From: Acidobacteriota bacterium
Lineage (GTDB): Bacteria > Acidobacteriota > Terriglobia > Bryobacterales > Bryobacteraceae
Length of the DNA: 33,785 nucleotides
NCBI GenBank assembly: GCA_028876805.1
Contig: JAGWQP010000036.1
Coordinates: forward strand, 1-33,785
Direction of reading: 5' to 3'
The position numbers and the translations under genes were made by a program. Of this stretch, positions 14,734 to 21,567 are shown one piece after another. Under the pieces are notes generated by a model. It saw only the letters and a program-made list of their open reading frames with translations. It made no database searches and was not told where the DNA came from. Every line of letters starts with the position of its first letter. The stretch's first letter is position 1.

Positions 14734-15602
14734 TTATCCCTCTGGCGCAGGCGCGCCCGTCAGGAAGCGGAAGACCGTGGTACTGCGGAAGGTCTGACCG
14801 GGCTTCCGGTCGGTGGAATTGGACGCCGGTTGATTCGGGGAGTCGGGGAAATGCTCGGTCTCCAGGCAGAGACCGGGGGGCCGGCCATCCATGCGGCCGC
14901 CTTTGCCGCGGATGGACCCATCCCGAAAGTTGCCGGAATAGAACCGAATCCCGGGCTCGCCGGTAAGCACCTCGAGCACCCGTCCGCTGTCGCTCGCTTC
15001 CACGCGCGCCGCGAGCAACAGCCCTTCGCCATTCCGATTGAGTGCCCGATTGTGGTCGAAGCCGCAGCCGAGTTTCAACTGCTCGTCATTCTGGTCGATT
15101 CGCGCTCCGATCGCGACCGGCTTGCGGAAATCGCAGGGCGTGCCGGCGAGAGGGCGCAATTCGCCGGTGGGAATCAAGTTGGCGTCCACCGCGTTGAAGC
15201 GGTCGGCGTTCAACCCCAGGTGGTCGCCGAGAACGTCGACCGAACCGGGAGCGCGCCGGGTCCAAAAGCGTTTGTCAAATCCGCGCGGCCCTCCATCGAG
15301 CCTGTTTTCGCCGTCGTTTTTGTCCAGTTGATACAGGACCCTGGTCAGCGCGAAGCGGGCTTGGCCGATACGGTCGGCGGATCTGCCGACTCCGAACAAC
15401 GGCCCCGGGTTCGCCAGATATCCGTCGAGCGGATCGAAGCCGCGCACGAAATCGCTGATCGTTTCAAGCGAGGTCACGATTCCGCCGTCGTTCATGATCC
15501 GGGCCCGCAACCCGTTGGTTTGCCGAAGTTCGCTCGTCGTCGAACGCTCGCCGCGCTCATCAGCGTCGCGCTTCCAATCAGAAGGACCCCTGTCAAGCGC
15601 AC
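14734..15602 (-). pseudogene. galM: decayed secreted aldose 1-epimerase
   Basis: The C-terminal part is clearly GalM: FDHNRALN keeps the catalytic Asp, EPGIRFYSGNF keeps the catalytic Glu, and LCLETEHFPDSPNQP with PGQTFRSTTVFRF ends it. The gene is broken in at least four ways. The signal peptide and ANFGK lie in another frame (GTG about 15602, LLIGSATLMSAAS), shifted against LRQTNGLRARIM. The loop before RGFDPLDGY is short. The LHGG histidine is Asp (RLDGG). About 70-80 residues with the second catalytic His (NHSYFNL in relatives) are missing between FWTRRAPGS and LNADRFNAVD. With two of four catalytic residues gone it cannot work as a mutarotase. The long uninterrupted frame further upstream is not part of the ancestral gene. 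Confidence 0.85.
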
Positions 15603-15847
15603 CCCCGAATTGTATGTGCTTTCCTTCAAACCTGCAAGATGCCTTTCGAGGATGGTAACGTGAAACGGATTGCTCACGGGAATGATCCTGTCGACTTGCT
15701 CTGCGGCTCTTTGGCCCGAGCAGCTTGCGAAGGGGAAAGACATCTTCCATTTTTTCGCTTGGCGCCGCGGAATAACTAGCCATCATGGCACCGGAAATCT
15801 CACCTTCGGCGTTACCCGCACGCGGTGGCCGCAGGCACAATGAAAAT

Positions 15848-16156
15848 ATGCATGTGATTGCGGATGTATGCATCATCCCGCTCGGAGTCGGGGTTTCGGT
15901 GTCGGCCGAGATTGCTTTGTGCGAACGGATTTTGACGGAGGCGGGCCTCTCGACACGCCTGCACGCTTACGGCACCAACGTGGAGGGCGAGTGGGACCAG
16001 GTCTTCGCGGCCGTGAAACGGTGCCACGAGGCCCTCCATATTCAAGGCGTGCCGCGCATCTCGACCAACATGCGTTTCGGCACCCGGATCGATCGCGGCC
16101 AAAATATCGAAGACAAGATCCGCAGCGTCGAGGAGAAGCTGAAACCGCCAGCGTGA
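15848..16156 (+). CDS. thiamine-binding YqgV/MTH1187-family protein
   Basis: A 102-residue cytoplasmic protein of the DUF77/Thiamine_BP family (PF01910). It shows the family start DVCIIPLGVGVSVSAEIALCERIL, then GLSTRLHAYGTNVEGEWDQVFAAVKRCHEAL and the end RISTNMRFGTRIDR. Length matches the family (about 95-105). The fold is ferredoxin-like and family members bind thiamine or related hydroxymethylpyrimidine compounds; the biological role is poorly known. ATG 15848 is chosen because the conserved region begins at once; the frame is open further upstream but those residues are not conserved. No partner gene for thiamine metabolism is near. Confidence 0.85.
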   Translation: MHVIADVCIIPLGVGVSVSAEIALCERILTEAGLSTRLHAYGTNVEGEWDQVFAAVKRCHEALHIQGVPRISTNMRFGTRIDRGQNIEDKIRSVEEKLKPPA

Positions 16157-16209
16157 CATAGCGCCGGCTTCGCAGATGACGCCGCGCCACATCCCCATTT
16201 CTTTTGGAA

Positions 16210-16215
16210 TATAAT
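16210..16215 (+). promoter_or_regulatory. possible -10 box of the PQQ dehydrogenase gene
   Basis: A perfect TATAAT lies 54 bases before the ATG at 16270, in an AT-rich island within GC-rich DNA. No good -35 hexamer is present 16-18 bases upstream (that stretch reads GCCACAT), so an activator or another sigma factor may be involved. Confidence 0.35.
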
Positions 16216-16269
16216 TCTACGAAAGTGTCATGCCCAGTCTCGCGCCAGGGAGCGCGAAAGGAGAGGACC

Positions 16270-18282
16270 ATGAGGCGAGTGTTTTCACGGCGGGCCGTCG
16301 GCCGGATCCAGGCGGCTTCTTTTTTGTTGTTGGCGGCCCTGCCTGCCTTGGCGCAGTCGGGAGCGAAAAATGGAGAGTGGCGCACGTACGGCGGCGACCT
16401 CGGCAATACGCACTACGCGCCGCTCGACCAGATCAACGCGAGTAACTTTAATCAGCTCCAGGTGGCATGGCGGTTCAAGACCGACAATCTCGGCGCCACG
16501 CCCGAATACAACTTCGAGGGCACCCCTCTCATGGCGAACGGCGTGATGTATTCGACCGCCGGAACGCGGCGCGATGTGGTGGCGTTGGACGCGGCCACTG
16601 GCGAACTGCTCTGGGTGCACTCGGAGAACGAGGGCAAGCGCGGCGGCGTCGCGCCGCGCAAGCTTTCGGGCCGTGGCCTGGCCTATTGGAGCGACGGCCG
16701 GGAAGAACGGATCCTGTACGTCACGCCGGGCTACCGCCTCATCTCGCTCAACGCCAAAACCGGCACCGTCATCGCCGGCTTTGGAGCCAATGGTGCGGTC
16801 GATCTGAAGATGGATGACGACCAGCAGATCGATCCGGAATCGAGCGAGATCGGGCTGCACGCGGCGCCGGTGGTGGCTGGGGATACCGTCATCGTAGGCG
16901 CCGCCCACAAGCCCGGCGGCGTGCCGACCAGCAAGACGAACGTGAAAGGATACGTGCGCGCTTTCGATGTGCGTACTGGCAAGCGCCTCTGGATCTTCCA
17001 CACCATTCCGAAACTGGGCGAGTTCGGCTACAACACATGGGAAAACGACTCCGCCACCTACACCGGCAACACCGGGGCGTGGGGGCAGATCAGTGTGGAC
17101 GAGCAACTGGGAATGGCGTTCATTCCCGTTGAACTACCGACCGGCGACTATTACGGCGGGCACCGTCCGGGCAACGGCCTGTTCGGCGAGAGCGTAGTTG
17201 CCGTCGACTTGAAAACCGGTGTGCGCAAATGGCACTACCAACTGGTGCACCACGGCATCTGGGACATGGACATTCCCGATGCGCCCATGCTAGTCGACAT
17301 CACACGGAACGGGCAAACGGTCAGGGCCGTGGCGCAGCCCACCAAGCAGGCATTTTTGTACGTCTTTGATCGAACCAACGGCCAGCCGGTTTTCGGAATG
17401 GAAGAGCGCCCGGTCGAGAAAGGCGAGGTGCCGGGCGAATGGTATTCACCGACACAGCCGTTCCCGCTCAAGCCGCCTGCCTATGACCGTCAAGGCTTCA
17501 CCATGGACGATCTGATCGACTTCACTCCGCAACTTCACGAGGAAGCCGTCCAATTCGTTTCCAAGTACAAGTTGGGGCCGGTCTTCACACCGCCGGTGGT
17601 CAGCAAGCCGGAAGGTCCCTATGCGACGCTCGCGCTGGCGACTGCGGGCGGCGGCACCAATTGGGCCGGCGGGGCGTTTGACCCCGAAACCCATATCGCC
17701 TACCTGCCCTCACAAAAGGCACTGACGGCCTTGGGCCTGGTGCCTCCCGAAAACGGCCGATCCGACATGCGGTACATTGCCGGAAGCGCGGCGCCGCGTT
17801 CCGGCCGCGGCGGGCGCGGGGGAGGAGGGGGAGGGGAAGGCGGAGGTGGCGGGCTCACCATCGAGGGCTTGCCGCTGGCCAAGCCTCCCTACGCGAGCAT
17901 CTCCGCGATCAACCTGAATACCGGCGACATCGTGTGGCAGATCGCGCACGGCGAGACGCCAGACAACATCCGCAATCACCCGGCCCTGAAGGGGCGGACG
18001 ATTCCGCGGACAGGGCGGCCGGGCGTGTTCAGCGTTCTGGTGACGAAAACCCTCATTATCGCCGGCGAGCGCGGCGTCTTCACCACGCCTTCCGGCCAAG
18101 TGGGCGCCATGCTACGAGCCTACGACAAAGCGACCGGCAAGGAAGTGGGCGCGGTTTACATGCCTGCGGGGCAAACCGGTACGCCGATGACGTACATGCT
18201 GAATGGGAAACAATACGTGGTTTTGGCCATCGCCGGGCAGGGCTTCCCCGCCGAATTGATCGCGTTCAAGCTGCCGAGCTAG
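16270..18282 (+). CDS. PQQ-dependent glucose-dehydrogenase-like quinoprotein, exported
   Basis: A 670-residue protein with a signal peptide (MRRVFSRRAV, hydrophobic to ALPALAQ at about 29). The propeller pattern and WRTYGGDLGNTHYAPLDQIN match the membrane glucose/quinate dehydrogenase clade. The active-site stretch is GIWDMDIPDAPMLVDI with D332 as probable base. It lacks the five N-terminal membrane helices of Gcd, so it should be soluble in the periplasm. A run of Gly with Arg and Glu at about 508-528 (DNA 17799-17865) is a flexible insert in a surface loop. The D-x-D of this clade is not diagnostic for lanthanide use. AAAGGAGAGG precedes ATG 16270. It is a single-gene unit; the substrate may be a sugar or other polyol. 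Confidence 0.87.
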   Translation: MRRVFSRRAVGRIQAASFLLLAALPALAQSGAKNGEWRTYGGDLGNTHYAPLDQINASNFNQLQVAWRFKTDNLGATPEYNFEGTPLMANGVMYSTAGTRRDVVALDAATGELLWVHSENEGKRGGVAPRKLSGRGLAYWSDGREERILYVTPGYRLISLNAKTGTVIAGFGANGAVDLKMDDDQQIDPESSEIGLHAAPVVAGDTVIVGAAHKPGGVPTSKTNVKGYVRAFDVRTGKRLWIFHTIPKLGEFGYNTWENDSATYTGNTGAWGQISVDEQLGMAFIPVELPTGDYYGGHRPGNGLFGESVVAVDLKTGVRKWHYQLVHHGIWDMDIPDAPMLVDITRNGQTVRAVAQPTKQAFLYVFDRTNGQPVFGMEERPVEKGEVPGEWYSPTQPFPLKPPAYDRQGFTMDDLIDFTPQLHEEAVQFVSKYKLGPVFTPPVVSKPEGPYATLALATAGGGTNWAGGAFDPETHIAYLPSQKALTALGLVPPENGRSDMRYIAGSAAPRSGRGGRGGGGGGEGGGGGLTIEGLPLAKPPYASISAINLNTGDIVWQIAHGETPDNIRNHPALKGRTIPRTGRPGVFSVLVTKTLIIAGERGVFTTPSGQVGAMLRAYDKATGKEVGAVYMPAGQTGTPMTYMLNGKQYVVLAIAGQGFPAELIAFKLPS

Positions 18283-18303
18283 GAGCATGAGGCTCCGCGT
18301 TTT
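18282..18303 (+). terminator. possible weak terminator after the PQQ gene
   Basis: GGAGC at 18282-18286 pairs with GCTCC at 18292-18296 around a five-base loop, starting within the TAG stop. GCGTTTTG follows. Five pairs and a short T-run make a weak terminator at best. It lies between convergent genes, where one is expected. Confidence 0.3.
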
Positions 18304-18395
18304 GTCGGGAGCAAAACTTCGGGGAGTTTCCGCCCGTACCGTCGCCGAGCGATGAATTCGCGATCGACCCTCAACGTTTTCCGGATCGAGCGCGA

Positions 18396-19223
18396 TTAAA
18401 GCGGCGAATCCGGCCGCATGATCGAACGCCACATGTGCGCTACCGGGCTGTTGTCGAAGCCCAGCCCTTCCTTGGGCTGTTTGAAGTGGCGACCGATGAT
18501 GTCGGTGAACTCTTCGAGCTGGGGATTCACGTTGGGCTCGAACGCGTACAGGTCATTGATCGTAACCTGCCGCGGATAAATGTACCATTTGTGCTTGCGC
18601 ACCATCTGGTAGGTCGCTTCAATGTACGGTTCCGGCTTGTAGTCGACGCCGAACATCCGCCGATACAGGTCCGGGTACTCGTAGCCGTTCTCCTTGTCTT
18701 CGTAAAAACGGAGCGCCTGGTGATAGCGGATGGCGAAGGCGGTTTTTTCAGGAACATACGGCTCGTAGAGTTGCGCGCCCCACCAGCCGTGGTCCACCTT
18801 AATCATGGCCTGCACGGTGTCGTGCAGCAGACAGGCCAGAATGATTTCCTCCGACATGCCGTTTCTCTTCGCGAGATTCGCGCTTTGCAGCACGTGATTG
18901 GCGGTCCCCGCGAAGCGCATCGCGAAGAAATCAACGAGCGTCGGGGTGGCCGGCATGGGAGGCAGCTTTTTCACATTACCCCGAGGGTTGACAAACAGAC
19001 TTCCAACTCCTCGGCGATAGGGCAGCGTCTCTACCTGCTCGTCGACTTCGGCCGCGGTCGGAAACTCATGGCCGCCTTCGCCCGATCGAGCGCTCGCGGA
19101 GGCCTGGCTGAGCTGAAACAGCATCTGGTCTTCCAGCGCGTCCGCTTTCGCTTCATCGCTCATCCTCTTCAGGGTGGCGGCACCGCCCAGACTGGCGAGA
19201 AACGACTTGCGATCGATTTCCAT
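18396..19223 (-). CDS. HD-domain protein, PhnZ-like (possible di-iron oxygenase)
   Basis: A 275-residue protein. Residues about 95-175 hold an HD domain: H110 (NHVLQSA), H134-D135 (LLHDTV), H145 (VDHGWWGA) and H168 (RYHQALRFY). The spacing and the HGWWGA and RYHQALRFY stretches resemble PhnZ-type HD oxygenases more than nucleotide phosphohydrolases, but this rests on remembered motifs. The N terminus MEIDRKSFLASLGGAATL recalls a twin-arginine signal with RK instead of RR and too short a hydrophobic run, so export is doubtful. Residues 175-275 have no known domain. GGAGGG precedes ATG 19223. It lies 57 bases after the molybdenum hydroxylase gene set on the same strand and may act on the same substrate. 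Confidence 0.75.
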   Translation of the reverse strand: MEIDRKSFLASLGGAATLKRMSDEAKADALEDQMLFQLSQASASARSGEGGHEFPTAAEVDEQVETLPYRRGVGSLFVNPRGNVKKLPPMPATPTLVDFFAMRFAGTANHVLQSANLAKRNGMSEEIILACLLHDTVQAMIKVDHGWWGAQLYEPYVPEKTAFAIRYHQALRFYEDKENGYEYPDLYRRMFGVDYKPEPYIEATYQMVRKHKWYIYPRQVTINDLYAFEPNVNPQLEEFTDIIGRHFKQPKEGLGFDNSPVAHMWRSIMRPDSPL

Positions 19224-19280
19224 GTTTCCCTCCACTATCCAGGATCTCAGAATCGCCGCCCGCCGTCGATCTGGGGCGGG

Positions 19281-19697
19281 TTACGGCGAAACTTCGATTT
19301 TTGCGGTGCGGGGTTTGAGGATCTCGTCGATCAGGAACAGATCCGTCAGCAGCGCACGGAGGTGGATGGAGGCATTGAGATTGTCGATCAGTTGGGAGCT
19401 AAGCGAGGGCTGGGCCTCGACCAGTTGAATCGCGGCCAGCGAGTCGGTGGAGTCCCGGTCCAAGACGGCAAGAAAAGCTTCGTAGGACTCCGCCGGTTCG
19501 AGTGAGTCTTGCTTCACCGCCGCGCGAAAGGCGTCAGCGAGCCCGGAAAGCGCTTCGACAGCGCGCCGGAGAAATTCCCGCAACTGCCCGCCGGAAGCGG
19601 ATCCTTGATCCCCAGGCAGGCCCTGGGCGGCATACGCCAGCATGAACTCGTAGCATTCTTCGATGGCGTTGGTGCGATCGGCCAGGCTGTTGATCAT
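19281..19697 (-). CDS. hypothetical helical protein of the Mo-hydroxylase operon
   Basis: A 138-residue protein that I do not recognise. It is acidic, Leu/Ala/Glu/Asp-rich and probably all-helical, with no signal peptide, membrane segment or cysteine pair (one Cys at 15). It starts five bases after the stop of the cytochrome b gene, with GGAAG between stop and ATG 19697, so it is surely co-translated with the operon. A role as assembly chaperone for the molybdenum enzyme is possible by position, since such operons often end with a maturation factor. No sequence likeness to XdhC, PaoD or TorD was seen. Confidence 0.7.
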   Translation of the reverse strand: MINSLADRTNAIEECYEFMLAYAAQGLPGDQGSASGGQLREFLRRAVEALSGLADAFRAAVKQDSLEPAESYEAFLAVLDRDSTDSLAAIQLVEAQPSLSSQLIDNLNASIHLRALLTDLFLIDEILKPRTAKIEVSP

Positions 19698-19702
19698 CTT
19701 CC

Positions 19703-20545
19703 TCAGTCGCCGGCCGCTGCTTCCTCCGTGGCCGTTTCTTCAGGCCCCCACCGCGCCGGATCGTGATGCGACAGATAATAATCGCGATCCAGCGTGCCGA
19801 AGATCATCGACTTGGTGATGACCAGCTTTTCCGGACGAATTGCGAAGTAGATGTGGACCATGATGAGCGCGATCAATCCTACGCCCGCCAGCCCGTGAAG
19901 GAAGTACATCCAGCCCCACGTCATGTCGCCGAACAGGTAGGGATTGCGCGTCAGGAAAGGCGTGCGCACGCGGAACATCATGAGCAGCCCGGTGCCCATG
20001 ACGCTGAGACCGGCCAGGACGATCACGCCATGATACATCTTGTTTTCGAGCGGATATTTGGCGAATCGGCGGGGCGGTGGAGCAGACAGCCCGAGCGAGC
20101 GGCGGAGCCGGCGGAGGCCGTCTTCGCTGTCGGCTCGGTCCGGCCAGATGGACCAAAAATCCAGCCAAAAGCTGGCGTGGACGACATGGAACACGATGGA
20201 CGCCGACAGAACCAAGCCGGCGACCCAGTGATACGTCACCCAGGGGAACTCGACACCGACCTTCGGCAGGAACGCGGTGAACAGCAGCACCAGCATAGCT
20301 GCCGCCATAATCCAGTGAAACAGGCGCGCGGCCAGCGAGTGGCGCGGAACTTTGTCTGGCACGAGTGCCGCAGCGTTGGCGCGCGCCGACTCTTCGTACT
20401 CCTCCGGGCCTGAAAAGCGCAGCCAGATGGCATGCCCGATCAGAAACAGCAGGCCGGCGATCGCCGATACCCACAGCAGGTAAAAGGAAACATGGATGGG
20501 GACGCTCTGCCCCCACGGACTGGTCGCCCACTCTACGATACCCAT
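19703..20545 (-). CDS. cytochrome b membrane subunit (FdhI/b561-like)
   Basis: A 280-residue membrane protein with five hydrophobic segments at about 19-40, 78-94, 107-124, 172-192 and 213-235. Histidines stand inside or at the ends of them: H18, H38, H77, H106, H120, H123, H172, H217 and H231. This fits a dihaem cytochrome b of the formate dehydrogenase gamma or hydrogenase b-type group, which carries electrons to quinone. A charged loop (135-165) separates the second and third thirds of the protein. Its start overlaps the FAD-subunit gene by 13 bases, so it belongs to the molybdenum hydroxylase. Known PaoABC enzymes have no such subunit. It would anchor the periplasmic enzyme or pass its electrons to quinone. 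Confidence 0.83.
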   Translation of the reverse strand: MGIVEWATSPWGQSVPIHVSFYLLWVSAIAGLLFLIGHAIWLRFSGPEEYEESARANAAALVPDKVPRHSLAARLFHWIMAAAMLVLLFTAFLPKVGVEFPWVTYHWVAGLVLSASIVFHVVHASFWLDFWSIWPDRADSEDGLRRLRRSLGLSAPPPRRFAKYPLENKMYHGVIVLAGLSVMGTGLLMMFRVRTPFLTRNPYLFGDMTWGWMYFLHGLAGVGLIALIMVHIYFAIRPEKLVITKSMIFGTLDRDYYLSHHDPARWGPEETATEEAAAGD

Positions 20546-21549
20546 TTGGGCTCCTCCACTCCTCGAATGGCGCGCTTCACCAGGTTGCGCAGCAGCGGAA
20601 CCTTGTAGCCGTTGTAGCGCAGCGGTTCGGCGCCCTGGATGGCAAGGTGGCCGCCCAGTTGGGCCGTGGCTTCGTTGCGCGGCTTGCCGGTCACCGCATC
20701 TTCAACCTGCTTGAGACGCAGCGGACGCGCGGCCACGCCGTTGACTGCGATCCGGATGCGTTCAATCCGGTCGCCCGAGAAGACGGCTGCGGACGCCACG
20801 TTGACCAGCGGGAAGTCCCACACGTTGCGGTCCCGTACCTTTTCAAAATAGAAGTGTGTGCCGGCCCAGGCCGCCGGAATGCGGATCGCGGTGAGCAGGT
20901 CACCGGGCCGGAGCACGTTCATGTGCATGATATCGATGTCCGGACCGACGAAGTAGTCTTCGGCATTCAGCACGCGCTCGCCTTTGGAGCTGCGAATCAC
21001 CATCTGGGCGTCGAGCGCGATCAGGGCCGGCGCCGAATCCGACGGGTTGACGGCGACACAGCGGTCGGCGTTGAGAATGGCATGCTCGCGGTTAATGGCC
21101 GTGGGCGTATCGGCGTAGCAGGTGTTGCCGCCGGCGCGATAGCAGTTCCACCCGCCGCGATAATACCAGCAGCGCGCGTCTTGCGACACGTTGCCGCCGA
21201 GCGTGCCCTGGTTGCGGATCTGCGGGGAGGCGGCGGCTTCGGCGCCGGTCGCGAGGATGCTGAACTTTTCCCGCACCACCGGATGGCGCACTACATCGGT
21301 GAGCGTGGTCATAGCGCCGATTTCGAGCCCGCCGTTCCAGGGGCGGATCCCGGCAAGTTCCTTGACCTGGCTGAGATCGACTACCACTTTCGGCCGCTTG
21401 ATGCGGTCCTTCAACCAGTCGAAGGTGTCGAGGCCGCCCGCCATCACCCAAGCGTCTTTGCCGTGCTTGGCGACGAGCGCCAGCGCGTCATCGGTGTTGG
21501 CCGGCTGAAAGAGCTCGAAGGCCGGCATAATGTCGCGAATGATCGCCAT
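20533..21549 (-). CDS. Mo-hydroxylase FAD subunit with 4Fe-4S loop (PaoB/YagS-like)
   Basis: A 338-residue FAD-binding subunit of the xanthine dehydrogenase family. FAD contacts are WVMAGGLDTFDWLK (33-47) and IRNQGTLGGN (111-120). After it comes a loop with C127 (ARCWYY), C136, C144 and C164 (DRCVAVNPSD). PaoB/YagS and HcrB have such cysteines for an extra 4Fe-4S cluster, while plain CoxM-type subunits lack them. There is no export signal; it should be carried across by the Tat signal of the 2Fe-2S subunit. AAGGAG precedes ATG 21549, which is preferred over ATG 21528. The gene follows the Mo subunit by 18 bases. Confidence 0.87.
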   Translation of the reverse strand: MAIIRDIMPAFELFQPANTDDALALVAKHGKDAWVMAGGLDTFDWLKDRIKRPKVVVDLSQVKELAGIRPWNGGLEIGAMTTLTDVVRHPVVREKFSILATGAEAAASPQIRNQGTLGGNVSQDARCWYYRGGWNCYRAGGNTCYADTPTAINREHAILNADRCVAVNPSDSAPALIALDAQMVIRSSKGERVLNAEDYFVGPDIDIMHMNVLRPGDLLTAIRIPAAWAGTHFYFEKVRDRNVWDFPLVNVASAAVFSGDRIERIRIAVNGVAARPLRLKQVEDAVTGKPRNEATAQLGGHLAIQGAEPLRYNGYKVPLLRNLVKRAIRGVEEPKWVS

Positions 21550-21567
21550 ATTCGTTTCTCCTTCCGC

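Noticed and set aside
16270-18282. Lanthanide dependence of the second PQQ enzyme from its WDMD motif
   Set aside because: The glucose-dehydrogenase clade has WDMD as a rule and uses calcium or magnesium, so D-x-D is not diagnostic there.
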